Positions 7,697-16,576 of a stretch of DNA of 64,000 bases are shown here, piece by piece (the stretch's first letter is position 1; each line of letters begins with the position of its first letter). Under the pieces are notes generated by a model that saw only the letters and a list, made by a program, of their open reading frames with translations, ran no database searches and was not told the origin of the DNA. Source of the DNA: Solobacterium sp. (GTDB taxonomy: Bacteria > Bacillota_I > Bacilli_A > Erysipelotrichales > Erysipelotrichaceae); the NCBI GenBank assembly GCA_017404505.1, contig JAFRCE010000023.1, positions 31,881 through 95,880 of the forward strand. Direction: 5' to 3'. The translations under genes were made by a program, and so were the position numbers.

Positions 7697-9076
7697 CTAG
7701 CACGTCTCATCCATCATGCGGATCAGAACGCGGATTCCCTGAAGGTAGGCACGCACGGAAATACGCTCGTTGGTGCCATGTACACCTTTCGCCTTGATTT
7801 CTTCATCTTCGAGGAAAGGACCGAAGCGCATGCAGCAGTCACAGATGCCTTCATAGCTGCGGGCATCGGTTGCCGTCGTGTTGACGGAAGGCACGAAGAC
7901 GATGTCCTGGAAATAGTGCGACAGGACATTCTGCAGGGCATGGAATCCCAGTGTATCAAAACGGGACTCGCGGGAGGCTTCGTTGGCGACAATGAATTCC
8001 GCCTGGGCGTTTTTACCGGCCAGCTTGCGGCAGTGTTCCAGCAGCCCGGCATCGGTATCCTGCGGGGCCAGACGGAAATTGATGACCGCCTCCATATGCT
8101 GCGGCATGACGTTGCCGGCCTGTGATCCGCCCGAGATCATCGTCGGGGCAATGGTGGTGTGAATCTGATTGTTCAGCTCCGGATGCGACAGGTAATGGTC
8201 GATGATCTGCTGTTCGTTGGCATCGATATCCCTGACGGCTTCTTTCAGCGGGCCCTCCTTGATATAGGGTGCCAGGATGCGCAGCGTTTCCCGCAGGCTG
8301 GCGGGCAGAACATTATCCAGCGGATGGTCAACGATCGCCGCGATCGCTTTGGCAAGGGCACCAAGGGAAGTGCCGAAGAAGGGGTTGGAACTGTGGCCGC
8401 CGAAGGATTCTGCGGACAGCTTCAGATCGGCATAGCCTTTTTCATACATGCCGATACTGCCGACCGTGATATCAGCGCCGTACGCTTTGCCGTTTTCAAT
8501 ACGGCCGCCTTCATCCAGGACGAATTCCAGTTCGACGCCGTGTTCTTTCAGATAACGGGCAATGGCAATGGCGCCGGAGCCGATGACTTCCTCATCCTGG
8601 CCGAAAGCGAGATACAGGGTGCGGCGGAACTGCTTGCCGTTTGCCAGAAGGTATTCCAGACTTTCCAGTTCACCGATAAGCATCTCCTTGATATCCAGCG
8701 CTCCTCTGCCCCAGATATAACCGTCCGCGACGTCACCGCTGAACGGATCGTGGATCCAGTCTTCTTCCGTGCCTTTGACGACCGGGACAACATCCTGGTG
8801 CGCCATGAACAGAGCCGGTTTCAGAGCCGGATCACTGCCGGTGATTTTAATCAGGATACTGTGATCGAGCCGCCGGAATTCGGCGTGTTCCATAATATGC
8901 GGATACCATTCCTTTATTCTTTCGTGCAGCCGGTCAAAAGCCTCGTAGTCGATCTTTTCGATGTCCATATAACTGGTCGTATTGATCTGAATCGCCCCGG
9001 CAAGATGGCGGATGGCCGCTTCCGCGTTCAGACCGGTATATTCATCTTCATTTCTATAGAGATCATATATATTCAT
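7697..9076 (-). CDS. M20-family metallopeptidase (carboxypeptidase-like)
   Basis: This 459-residue protein has the metal-site motifs of the M20 family in order: M-A-H-Q-D-V-V-P, W-G-R-G-A-L-D-I-K near residues 120-130, D-E-E-V, and L-D-E-G-G, with a late H-G-T-N-E-R. It probably cleaves small peptides or N-acyl amino acids in the cytoplasm. It sits directly upstream of the amino-acid importer, so import followed by hydrolysis is a plausible joint role. The start codon is 6 nt after a TAAAAT box with no Shine-Dalgarno site. Confidence 0.85.
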   Translation of the reverse strand: MNIYDLYRNEDEYTGLNAEAAIRHLAGAIQINTTSYMDIEKIDYEAFDRLHERIKEWYPHIMEHAEFRRLDHSILIKITGSDPALKPALFMAHQDVVPVVKGTEEDWIHDPFSGDVADGYIWGRGALDIKEMLIGELESLEYLLANGKQFRRTLYLAFGQDEEVIGSGAIAIARYLKEHGVELEFVLDEGGRIENGKAYGADITVGSIGMYEKGYADLKLSAESFGGHSSNPFFGTSLGALAKAIAAIVDHPLDNVLPASLRETLRILAPYIKEGPLKEAVRDIDANEQQIIDHYLSHPELNNQIHTTIAPTMISGGSQAGNVMPQHMEAVINFRLAPQDTDAGLLEHCRKLAGKNAQAEFIVANEASRESRFDTLGFHALQNVLSHYFQDIVFVPSVNTTATDARSYEGICDCCMRFGPFLEDEEIKAKGVHGTNERISVRAYLQGIRVLIRMMDETC

Positions 9077-9082
9077 GGCACC

Positions 9083-9088
9083 ATTTTA
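9083..9088 (-). promoter_or_regulatory. -10-like box placed for a leaderless M20 transcript
   Basis: On the minus strand TAAAAT is followed by six bases and then the ATG of the M20 peptidase gene, with no ribosome site between. Confidence 0.4.
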
Positions 9089-9220
9089 GTTTACGGCTGT
9101 CTTCCTGTCCAATATAAGCCTTCCAGGCGGGAATTCCGGAAATGAGGCGGTGTTTTTCCGGCCGGATGAGAAAAAGCGGAAGTTCTTATGTTACGATGAA
9201 AGTGATCAATACTATTGAAA

Positions 9221-9240
9221 CTGATCGGTTTACGGATCAG
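9221..9240. promoter_or_regulatory. inverted repeat, possible operator
   Basis: CTGATC and GATCAG flank an 8-nt spacer just before the ribosome site of the mannitol dehydrogenase-family gene, a position that would suit a sugar-acid repressor. No repressor gene is adjacent. Confidence 0.3.
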
Positions 9241-9256
9241 ACAGAAAGGATCATTT

Positions 9257-10864
9257 ATGAAACTGACATTGTCCGGTATACAGGACAGAGCGGCATTTGA
9301 AAATGCCGGTATTACACTGCCGTCCTACGACGTGAATCAGGTCGTTTGCGAAACAAAAAAGAATCCCGGCTGGGTCCATTTCGGCATCGGCAATATCTTC
9401 CGCATTTTCATCGGAGGCATCGCCGATCAGCTGCTCAGCGACGGGGATATGCCGGGCGGCATTACCTGTGTTGAAACATTTGATTTTGAAGTGGTCGACC
9501 GGATTTACCGGCCGTATGACAATCTCGCGCTTGCCGTGACGCTGTACGGCGACGGCAGCAGCGACAAAAAAGTGATCGGTTCCCTCTGCGAGGCGATTGC
9601 CGCCCGTAAAGGGGATGCGGCCGCCAGAAACCGTCTGAAGGAAGTGTTCACGGCAAAGACTCTGCAGATGGTCACCTTCACGATTACCGAAAAGGGATAT
9701 GCCCTGCGGGATGCGGCCGGTAAATGGTTCTCTTTCGTGCAGGCGGATATCGAAAACGGACCAGCTGATGCCGGAAGCGTGATCCCGCTCGTGACGAGTC
9801 TTTTGCTGGACCGTTATGAAGCCGGCAGACTGCCGCTGGCCCTGGTTTCCATGGACAATGTTTCCCATAACGGTGAAAAACTGCAGAGTGCTGTTCTGGA
9901 AGTCGCTGCCGCCTGGCAGGAAAGAGGCTTTGTCAGCGAAGACTTCCTGGCTTATCTGAAGGATGAGACAAAGATCACATTCCCGTGGTCGATGATCGAC
10001 AAGATCACGCCAAGACCAAGCGCGGATGTGCAGACCATGCTGGAAGATCTCGGCATGGAGGATATGGATATTGTCATTACTGATAAGCGCACCTATATCG
10101 CGCCGTTCGTCAATGCCGAAGGACCGCAGTATCTGGTCGTGGAGGATTCCTTCCCCAACGGCCGGCCGCCGCTGGAAAAAGCCGGTGTCTATATGACAGA
10201 CAGGGATACGGTCAACGCGGCTGAGCGGATGAAAGTCACGGTATGTCTGAATCCGCTTCATACCGCGCTTGCTCCGTACGGCTGTGTACTAGGCTATACG
10301 CGCTTCTCAGACGTGATGAAAGATGAAGAAATGCTGAAACTGGCCCAGCTGGTCGGTCTTGTGGAAGGCATGAAGGTCGTCAAGGATCCCGGCATCCTTT
10401 CCCCGCAGGCGTTCATTGAGGAATGCATCAACGTCCGCTTCCCCAACGCCTACATTCCGGACACGCCGCAGCGCATCGTCGTCGACACTTCCCAGATGGT
10501 CGGCATCCGGTTCGGAGAAACGATCAAGGAATACATTGCCCTGGACGGCAATGCCGCCCGTCTGAAAGGCATTCCGCTGGCGATTGCCGGCTGGCTGCGG
10601 TATCTTTTGGCGGTGGACGACGAAGGAAATGCCTTTGAACTGTCACCGGATCCGATGAACGAGGAACTGCAGGAAATCCTGAAGGACGTTGAGATCGGCA
10701 GACCGGAAACGCTGAAAGACCAGCTGAAGCCGGTGCTCTCCAACGCCAATATCTTTGGCTCGGATCTGTATGAAGCAGGCATAGGTGATCAGATCGAGGA
10801 AATGTTCCGGGAAGAAATCCGCGGCATTCACAGTGTCAGAGAAACACTGCGGAAGTATCTTTGA
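9257..10864 (+). CDS. mannitol dehydrogenase-family oxidoreductase (mannonate/fructuronate type)
   Basis: This 535-residue protein matches the long-chain polyol dehydrogenase family. The N-terminal V-H-F-G-I-G-N-I-F-R is the NAD-binding turn, T-I-T-E-K-G-Y lies near residue 140, and a K-I-T-P-R-P segment plus C-L-N-P-L-H-T-A-L holds the catalytic lysine/asparagine region. These enzymes interconvert mannitol/fructose, mannonate/fructuronate or tagaturonate/altronate. The start follows AGAAAGGA. It stands alone between a divergent peptidase gene and the T-box leader. The sugar is not resolved. Confidence 0.82.
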   Translation: MKLTLSGIQDRAAFENAGITLPSYDVNQVVCETKKNPGWVHFGIGNIFRIFIGGIADQLLSDGDMPGGITCVETFDFEVVDRIYRPYDNLALAVTLYGDGSSDKKVIGSLCEAIAARKGDAAARNRLKEVFTAKTLQMVTFTITEKGYALRDAAGKWFSFVQADIENGPADAGSVIPLVTSLLLDRYEAGRLPLALVSMDNVSHNGEKLQSAVLEVAAAWQERGFVSEDFLAYLKDETKITFPWSMIDKITPRPSADVQTMLEDLGMEDMDIVITDKRTYIAPFVNAEGPQYLVVEDSFPNGRPPLEKAGVYMTDRDTVNAAERMKVTVCLNPLHTALAPYGCVLGYTRFSDVMKDEEMLKLAQLVGLVEGMKVVKDPGILSPQAFIEECINVRFPNAYIPDTPQRIVVDTSQMVGIRFGETIKEYIALDGNAARLKGIPLAIAGWLRYLLAVDDEGNAFELSPDPMNEELQEILKDVEIGRPETLKDQLKPVLSNANIFGSDLYEAGIGDQIEEMFREEIRGIHSVRETLRKYL

Positions 10865-10926
10865 AAATAAAACAGGAAAATTTTCAGGCACCTGAAAAAT
10901 GTTGCAGTTTTTTGCGGTCAGCAGAA

Positions 10927-10955
10927 TTGACATACCTGGCAAAAGACTTTAACAT
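10927..10955 (+). promoter_or_regulatory. promoter of the trpXYZ leader
   Basis: A perfect -35 TTGACA is followed 17 nt later by TAACAT, a weaker -10. It is placed just before the first helix of the T-box RNA. Confidence 0.6.
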
Positions 10956-10961
10956 CATCTT

Positions 10962-11215
10962 TGTAAACCGGTGATTGGGAGATCAAACATACTGGCAGTT
11001 CGAAGAGAGTCGGGGAAAGGTGTGAGCCCGGCAGCCAGCGGTATGCAAATGGACCCATGAGGGCATGATGAAAACTTCGGTGAGTATTTCATGACGCAGT
11101 GCCAGCGTTAGCGGGCAGGAAATGTGATGGCATTTTCAGAGAGTGAGCAGTTTTTCTGCTAATAAAGGTGGTACCGCAGGCACAGCGCTTGTCCTTTAGA
11201 TGGATAAGCGCTTTT
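10962..11215 (+). promoter_or_regulatory. tryptophan T-box riboswitch with terminator
   Basis: The leader shows the AGAGAG element at 11004, a GGTGTGAGCCCGGC segment, and the conserved AAAGGTGGTACCGC T-box sequence at 11164-11177. The terminator (11-bp stem AGCGCTTGTCC/GGATAAGCGCT plus T-run) ends near 11215. The likely specifier codon is TGG at 11050-11052, followed by the usual purine, so uncharged tRNA-Trp would turn the operon on. The three genes downstream fit a tryptophan ABC importer, in agreement with the specifier. Confidence 0.88.
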
Positions 11216-11268
11216 TGTTTACAGGAAGCCGGACATGAAAATGCGGAAAGATAAGGAGGAGAAATCAC

Positions 11269-12270
11269 ATGAAAAAACTCAGTTCCATTATCACAGCAGC
11301 TTCTTTACTTTCTTTACTGGGCGGATGTGCCGCACCGGCAGCCGAAACACAGCCATCCGGCGAGACAGTTATCAAGGTCGCCGTGATCAAGCAGCTTGAC
11401 CACGCTTCCCTGGACGAAATCGCCAACGCGATTACAGCCGAACTCGATGTTCTTGCCGAAACAAACAATGTCAAAATCGAATACACCGTCGATTCCGGTC
11501 AGAATGACCCGACGACGCTGCAGCAGTATGCGGCTCAGTACGTCGGCAGTGACGTCGACGTGATCGTTCCGATCGCCACGCTGGCCGCTCAGACCATGGT
11601 GTCAGCGGCTGACGGCACAGACATTCCGGTCGTCTACGCGGCGATTTCCGATCCGAAAGCAGCCGAACTGACCGGCCTGGCCAATGTCAGCGGCACGTCG
11701 GACGCCCTGAATACCAGACAGATCATGGACATGATGTTCGCCATGAATCCACAGATCAAAACGGTCGGTCTGTTATATTCCCAGTCCGAGAAGAATTCGG
11801 AAAAACCGATCGCTGAAGCCAAGGCATATCTTGACGAAAAGGGCATCGCCTATGTTGAAAAGACCGGCAATACCACCGACGAAGTCATTCAGGCCGTCAG
11901 CGCGCTTTGCGCCGCCAAGGTGGATGCCGTATTCACACCGACTGACAATGTCGTCATGGCAGCCGAACTCAGCATTGCTGAAACACTGGCTGAAGCAGGT
12001 ATTCCGCACTATGCCGGCGCCGATTCCTTTGTCCGCAACGGTGCCTTCGCGACCTGCGGTGTCAACTATACGGATCTTGGCAAAAAAACGGCTGATCTGG
12101 CTTATGAGGCGGCCATCAGCGGTACGGGAAAACTGGAAGACTATTATCTGATGGACGGCGGCATCATTACCGTCAACACGGAAACAGCGCAGAAGCTGAA
12201 CCTGACATCTTACGCGGATGTATTCAAGACCTTCGGTGAACTCGTGGAAGTCACGACCAGCGAAGAATAA
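11269..12270 (+). CDS. trpX: tryptophan ABC transporter substrate-binding lipoprotein TrpX
   Basis: This 333-residue protein has a lipoprotein signal (S-L-L-G-G-C near residue 23) and the ABC_sub_bind fold: early K-V-A-V-I-K-Q-L-D-H, then I-V-P-I-A-T-L-A-A-Q-T and V-F-T-P-T-D-N-V-V. TrpX binds tryptophan outside the membrane in the trpXYZ system known in streptococci and other Bacillota. The call rests on the Trp-specific T-box directly upstream and on the linked permease and ATPase genes. A strong AAGGAGG sets the start. Confidence 0.85.
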   Translation: MKKLSSIITAASLLSLLGGCAAPAAETQPSGETVIKVAVIKQLDHASLDEIANAITAELDVLAETNNVKIEYTVDSGQNDPTTLQQYAAQYVGSDVDVIVPIATLAAQTMVSAADGTDIPVVYAAISDPKAAELTGLANVSGTSDALNTRQIMDMMFAMNPQIKTVGLLYSQSEKNSEKPIAEAKAYLDEKGIAYVEKTGNTTDEVIQAVSALCAAKVDAVFTPTDNVVMAAELSIAETLAEAGIPHYAGADSFVRNGAFATCGVNYTDLGKKTADLAYEAAISGTGKLEDYYLMDGGIITVNTETAQKLNLTSYADVFKTFGELVEVTTSEE

Positions 12271-12292
12271 ATAAAACAGAAAGGAAGGCAGT

Positions 12293-13201
12293 ATGTTATT
12301 CATCATTCAGACAGCCCTCACGCTTGGCTGTACCTATGCGCTGGTCGCTCTCGCACTGTTTCTGAGCTACCGGGTGCTGGACATCGCGGATCTGACAACC
12401 GACGGATGCTTTGTGCTTGGCATGGCTGTCTCTGTGACCTCAGCCCTGGCCGGTCATCCCGTTCTCGGTCTGTTTCTGGCGCTTCTGGCCGGCGCGGCCG
12501 CCGGGTCTGTCACTGCCTTCCTGCAGACCCGCATGGGGGTTCCTTCCATCCTGGCCGGTATTGTCACCAATACCGGACTTTACACGATCAATCTGATGGT
12601 CATGGGCTGGTCTTCCAACGCCTCGCTTCTGAAGCAGGCGACGGTGTATACGATGTTCAGGGATCTTGGCATCGGCGGCAGCTGGAGCCAGCTGGTCCTG
12701 AGCGGTGCCATTACGCTGATCTGCATGCTGGGCGTGAGATGGTTTCTGACTACCCGGATCGGACTGTCCATCCGGGCGACCGGTGACAACCGTGAGATGG
12801 TTTCCGCCTCCTCGATCAATCCCCGTTTCACGATTCTCGTGGGTCTGATGATCGCCAACAGTTTCACCGCTCTTTCCGGAGCATTGATCGGCCAGATGCA
12901 GAAGTCGGCGGATATCAATTCCGGCACCGGCATCGTCGTTATCGGTCTGGCCTGTCTGATCATCGGGGAAACCGTTCTGAACGGCCGCCGTTCGATCAGA
13001 CGCAATATTGCCGCCTGTCTTGTCGGCAACATTATCTACCGCTTCATCTATGCGCTGATCCTGCAGACGCGGGTTCTGCCGATCGAATGCCTCAAGCTGA
13101 TGACGGCTGTCATCGTCGCACTGGCGATCGCCGCTCCGACGGTGAAAGACAACGCCGCTCTGATGTTGCGGATCAGAAAGGAGAGGGACGGGACATGCTG
13201 A
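12293..13201 (+). CDS. trpY: tryptophan ABC transporter permease TrpY
   Basis: This 302-residue protein has about eight hydrophobic helices and the branched-chain-type permease look, with D-I-A-D-L-T-T-D-G near residue 30 and I-R-A-T-G-D-N in the loop that contacts the ATPase. It forms the membrane channel of the TrpXYZ importer. It lies 22 nt after trpX with its own AGGAAGG ribosome site, and its stop overlaps the trpZ start by 7 nt. It is controlled by the upstream T-box. Confidence 0.83.
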   Translation: MLFIIQTALTLGCTYALVALALFLSYRVLDIADLTTDGCFVLGMAVSVTSALAGHPVLGLFLALLAGAAAGSVTAFLQTRMGVPSILAGIVTNTGLYTINLMVMGWSSNASLLKQATVYTMFRDLGIGGSWSQLVLSGAITLICMLGVRWFLTTRIGLSIRATGDNREMVSASSINPRFTILVGLMIANSFTALSGALIGQMQKSADINSGTGIVVIGLACLIIGETVLNGRRSIRRNIAACLVGNIIYRFIYALILQTRVLPIECLKLMTAVIVALAIAAPTVKDNAALMLRIRKERDGTC

Positions 13202-13995
13202 AGATCGAACATATATCCAAAGTTTTCAATCCCGGAACGGTCAATGAAAAAAAGGCTCTGGATGACATGAGCCTGGAGGTCCGGGACGGTGACTTCATTA
13301 CCATTCTCGGTTCCAACGGAGCCGGAAAATCAACCCTGTTCAACGCCATCGCCGGTGTCTTTCTCGTCGATTCCGGCCGCATCCTGCTGGCGGACAGGAA
13401 CATCACCTTTGAACCGGATTATAAACGCTCAAAATACATCGGCCGTCTGTTTCAGGATCCTCTGAAAGGAACGGCACCGCATATGACGATCGAAGAAAAC
13501 CTGGCCCTTGCCTATCTCAGAGCCGGCGCAGCGACGGATTCCTTCAGCCGCATTAAAAAAAGCGACCGGATGATGTTCCGCGACGCGCTCAGACGGCTGG
13601 ATATGGGACTGGAAGACCGCATGTCGGTGCAGGTGGGAACCCTGTCCGGCGGCCAGCGGCAGGCTCTGACATTACTGATGGCGACGATCGTTCCGCCCCG
13701 GCTGCTGCTGCTCGACGAGCATACCGCCGCTCTCGATCCCGGCGCGGCCGAAAAGATCATGAAACTGACCGAGGAGATCGTCAATGAACATCACACGACG
13801 TGTCTGATGATCACCCACAATATCATGCAGGGTCTGCATACCGGCAACCGGACGCTGATGATGGCGGACGGAAGAATCGTTCTCGATCTCGATCAGGACG
13901 AGCGCCGGAAACTGACGATTCCCGATCTGATGCAAAGGTTCCGTCAGGGGGCCGGCAGTGACCTGGATGATGATCGGATCCTGCTGTCCGACTGA
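13195..13995 (+). CDS. trpZ: tryptophan ABC transporter ATP-binding protein TrpZ
   Basis: This 266-residue ABC ATPase has Walker A G-S-N-G-A-G-K-S-T, signature L-S-G-G-Q-R-Q, Walker B L-L-L-L-D-E-H and H-loop M-I-T-H-N. The D-E-H-T-A-A-L-D-P form is typical of the family that pairs with ABC_sub_bind proteins. The start at 13195 follows AAAGGAGAG and overlaps trpY. A longer in-frame start would intrude into trpY without a ribosome site. It ends at a strong terminator. Confidence 0.86.
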   Translation: MLKIEHISKVFNPGTVNEKKALDDMSLEVRDGDFITILGSNGAGKSTLFNAIAGVFLVDSGRILLADRNITFEPDYKRSKYIGRLFQDPLKGTAPHMTIEENLALAYLRAGAATDSFSRIKKSDRMMFRDALRRLDMGLEDRMSVQVGTLSGGQRQALTLLMATIVPPRLLLLDEHTAALDPGAAEKIMKLTEEIVNEHHTTCLMITHNIMQGLHTGNRTLMMADGRIVLDLDQDERRKLTIPDLMQRFRQGAGSDLDDDRILLSD

Positions 13996-13996
13996 A

Positions 13997-14024
13997 GAAA
14001 CAGAACAAACTGTTTCTTTTTTTC
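13997..14024 (+). terminator. terminator of trpXYZ
   Basis: GAAACAG pairs with CTGTTTC around a 6-nt loop and is followed by a run of eight T. Confidence 0.85.
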
Positions 14025-14026
14025 TT

Positions 14027-14032
14027 TATAAT
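14027..14032 (+). promoter_or_regulatory. -10 box placed for a leaderless ybaK transcript
   Basis: TATAAT is followed by GTTGAT and then the ATG. No Shine-Dalgarno sequence lies between, and the trp terminator T-run is directly upstream. Confidence 0.5.
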
Positions 14033-14038
14033 GTTGAT

Positions 14039-14530
14039 ATGGCAAAGAAGGAAAACAAGACGAACGCGATGCGGATGCTGGAGAATGCCGGCATCGCCTA
14101 TCAGGTTCATACCTATGACACTGAAGACGGACTGATCGACGGCGTGTCAGTAGCCTTGAAATGTCATGAGGATCCCGAGCAGGTCTTCAAGACACTGGTG
14201 ACGGAAGGGGATGACCGCAATCATTATGTTTTTGTCATCCCGGTCAGGGAGAAGCTGGATCTGAAGGCATGCGCCCGCAGTGTCGGCGTGAAGTCCGTGG
14301 CCATGATTCCCCAGAAGGAACTGCTGCCGCTGACCGGTTATGTTCACGGCGGCTGCAGTCCCGTCGGTATGAAAAAGCAATTGAAAACGGTCTTCGATGA
14401 GACCGTGATCCTGTTTGATACGATTCTTGTCTCGGGCGGCCGGATCGGTCTGCAGATCGAAGCGGCACCGGATGATCTGCTGATGATCACAGATGGCATG
14501 ACGGCGGCGATCACCCGTCCGAACGACTGA
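14039..14530 (+). CDS. aminoacyl-tRNA deacylase, YbaK/EbsC family
   Basis: This 163-residue protein is of normal YbaK length and has its landmarks: F-K-T-L-V-T-E-G, the V-I-P-V-x-x-K-L-D-L-K-A segment with the catalytic lysine, and G-Y-V-H-G-G-C-S-P-V-G-M-K-K at the active site. YbaK clears Cys mischarged on tRNA-Pro. The start has a -10 box only 6 nt upstream and no ribosome site. Its 3' end overlaps the convergent VanZ gene by 20 nt. Confidence 0.88.
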   Translation: MAKKENKTNAMRMLENAGIAYQVHTYDTEDGLIDGVSVALKCHEDPEQVFKTLVTEGDDRNHYVFVIPVREKLDLKACARSVGVKSVAMIPQKELLPLTGYVHGGCSPVGMKKQLKTVFDETVILFDTILVSGGRIGLQIEAAPDDLLMITDGMTAAITRPND

Positions 14531-14948
14531 GATTCTGATGAAGCAAGGCACAGGCGGCCCAGCAGGCACAATAGCCGGAAAGATCGATCATCACGTCAGT
14601 GATGGCTCCCGCCCGCTGGGGAACGAACAGCTGGATCGTTTCATCGATACTCGCTGCCGCGATGCCATAGAGAAGAATGACGAGCATGACTTTATTCGCC
14701 GGCAGGGAATTCTTCGCGGCGTGATAGGCAAATATGCCCAGGATGCCGTATTCACTGAAATGCGCCAGTTTGCGAATCAGATGATGCAGGTCTTCAAAGG
14801 AAACCGACAGATGGAGGGTATCCATGATGAAGGCGGTAATGCGGCCGCTGAGGCCGGCGGAATCATGTCCCGGCATCAGAGAAAATGAGAAAATCACGCA
14901 TGTATAGAGAATGGTAAGCGCCCAGAGCAGCGCTGCTTTTCTTTTCAT
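14511..14948 (-). CDS. VanZ-family membrane protein
   Basis: About 145 residues with four hydrophobic segments and the VanZ signature: F-S-L-M-P after the first helix, H-L-I-R-K-L-A-H-F-S-E-Y-G in the second, and S-I-D-E-T-I-Q-L-F-V-P-Q-R-A-G-A-I-T-D-V. VanZ proteins are small membrane proteins, some linked to glycopeptide tolerance, and the housekeeping role is unclear. The start at 14948 follows GGGGG. An in-frame ATG at 14966 would add six residues. It is divergent from yitT. Confidence 0.82.
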   Translation of the reverse strand: MKRKAALLWALTILYTCVIFSFSLMPGHDSAGLSGRITAFIMDTLHLSVSFEDLHHLIRKLAHFSEYGILGIFAYHAAKNSLPANKVMLVILLYGIAAASIDETIQLFVPQRAGAITDVMIDLSGYCACWAACALLHQNLSRSDG

Positions 14949-14968
14949 AAAACCCCCGTTACACATGC

Positions 14969-14974
14969 TATAAT
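14969..14974 (+). promoter_or_regulatory. extended -10 box placed for a leaderless yitT transcript
   Basis: TGC-TATAAT is followed by seven bases (ACCAAAG) and the ATG of the YitT gene, with no room for a ribosome site. Confidence 0.5.
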
Positions 14975-14981
14975 ACCAAAG

Positions 14982-15836
14982 ATGATCAGAAAAAAGCTTA
15001 TCAGCCTCGTTCTCGTGCTTCTCGGGACGTTTATTCTAGCCGTATCGGTGGAGATGTTCATCCTGCCGTACAATATTCTTTCCGGCGGTGTTGCGGGTAT
15101 CGCAGTTGCCCTGGAGCCTTTTTTTCATATCGATAAAACACTCTTCGCCAACTGCACGATCGTCGCGCTGTTTGTCGTCGGCGCCTTGTTTCTCGGCAGA
15201 GAGTTCGCCCTCAATACCGTCGTTTCGACACTTGCCTATCCCGTCTTCACGACGCTGCTTTCCCGCTATCCGCTGGAAACCGGCATCGATCCGGTTCTTG
15301 CCTCGTTTTACGCGGGTCTTCTGGGCGGCTTCGGCATCGGTATTGTGATGCGGACCGGCGCCAGTACCGGCGGTATGGACGTGCCGCCGCTGATCCTGCA
15401 TAAACTGACCGGTATCAAGGTTTCCACCCTGGTCATGATCGTTGACGGCCTGACGGTGCTGCTCGGCATTCTGGCGTATGATCTTTCCGCCGCGCTGGTC
15501 GGTCTTGTTTCGGTTTTCGCTTCCGGCTATGCCATCAACAAGGTGCTCGAAGCCGGCCGCGGCGTGGCTGCCAAGAAGGTGCAGATCATCTCTGAGAGCT
15601 GGCAGGAAATCGCCGCTGCGATCCCGGTACGTCTGAACCGCGGACTGACGATCATCGACGTGCAGGGCGGCTATTCCAAAAAAATCAAGAAGATGATCAT
15701 GGTCGTCGTTTATGAGCGGCAGTATAACGATCTTCTCGATCTGATCCGGACCTATGACGAAAAGGCTTTTGTGATCACGACCGACTCCTCTGACATGGTG
15801 GGTGAAGGTTTCACATATACTTCACCAAACATCTGA
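14982..15836 (+). CDS. YitT-family membrane protein (DUF161/DUF2179)
   Basis: This 284-residue protein has five to six hydrophobic segments with the family pattern N-I-L-S-G-G-V-A-G-I-A near residue 32 and R-T-G-A-S-T-G-G-M-D near 127. A soluble C-terminal DUF2179 domain contains L-N-R-G-L-T-I-I-D-V-Q-G-G-Y. YitT proteins are widespread in Bacillota with no settled function. The gene is monocistronic between vanZ and ftsE. Confidence 0.85.
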   Translation: MIRKKLISLVLVLLGTFILAVSVEMFILPYNILSGGVAGIAVALEPFFHIDKTLFANCTIVALFVVGALFLGREFALNTVVSTLAYPVFTTLLSRYPLETGIDPVLASFYAGLLGGFGIGIVMRTGASTGGMDVPPLILHKLTGIKVSTLVMIVDGLTVLLGILAYDLSAALVGLVSVFASGYAINKVLEAGRGVAAKKVQIISESWQEIAAAIPVRLNRGLTIIDVQGGYSKKIKKMIMVVVYERQYNDLLDLIRTYDEKAFVITTDSSDMVGEGFTYTSPNI

Positions 15837-15846
15837 GCAGTCATGG

Positions 15847-15852
15847 TATAAT
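15847..15852 (+). promoter_or_regulatory. extended -10 box of ftsEX
   Basis: TGG-TATAAT lies 31 nt before the ftsE start, leaving a normal leader with AGGAGG. Confidence 0.55.
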
Positions 15853-15883
15853 ATCTCAGTTACAGTAAACACAGGAGGCATAC

Positions 15884-16576
15884 ATGATTGAATGCATGAA
15901 TGTATATAAACGGTATCCGACCGGTACGAATGCCCTCTATGACATCAACGTGAAAGTTGAACAGGGAGAGTTCATTTATATCATCGGACCGACCGGCTCC
16001 GGCAAATCGACTCTGATCAAGCTTCTCGACGGCGAAGAGAAAGCCACCAAGGGCAAGGTCAAAGTTGTCGGAATCGATGTCGGCACACTGCGTCGTTCGC
16101 AGATTCCGATCTACCGCAGGAATATCGGCGTCGTCTTCCAGGATTTCCGTCTGCTGCCGACCAAGACAGTATTCGAAAACATCTCTTATGCCCTGGAAGT
16201 CATCAATATGAAAAAGAAGATGATCCGCATCCGTGTCAAGGAAATCATGGATGTCGTCGGCCTCAGCGAGAAGGGCAACGCCTTCCCGGCGGAACTGTCC
16301 GGCGGCCAGCAGCAGCGTGTGGCCATTGCCAGAGCAATCGCCAACCGTCCGAAGGTGCTGATCGCGGACGAGCCGACCGGCAACCTCGATCCGGGCAAAT
16401 CTGATGAGATCATGGAACTGCTGGAGCGCATCAATGAAACTTACGGCACGACCATTCTGATGGTTACCCATGACCTGACGCTGGTCAACAAGTACCGCAA
16501 GCGCACCGTCGTTCTCGAACACGGCCACATTGTTGCCGACCTGGCGGAAGGAGGCTATGTCCGTCATGATCAGTAG
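15884..16576 (+). CDS. ftsE: cell-division ATP-binding protein FtsE
   Basis: This 230-residue ABC ATPase has Walker A G-P-T-G-S-G-K-S, signature L-S-G-G-Q-Q-Q-R, Walker B V-L-I-A-D-E-P-T-G-N-L-D-P and H-loop M-V-T-H-D. The I-E-C-M-N-V-Y-K-R-Y-P start is typical of FtsE. With FtsX it gates peptidoglycan hydrolases at the division site or lateral wall. An AGGAGG site sets the start, and the 3' end overlaps ftsX by 20 nt. Confidence 0.93.
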   Translation: MIECMNVYKRYPTGTNALYDINVKVEQGEFIYIIGPTGSGKSTLIKLLDGEEKATKGKVKVVGIDVGTLRRSQIPIYRRNIGVVFQDFRLLPTKTVFENISYALEVINMKKKMIRIRVKEIMDVVGLSEKGNAFPAELSGGQQQRVAIARAIANRPKVLIADEPTGNLDPGKSDEIMELLERINETYGTTILMVTHDLTLVNKYRKRTVVLEHGHIVADLAEGGYVRHDQ

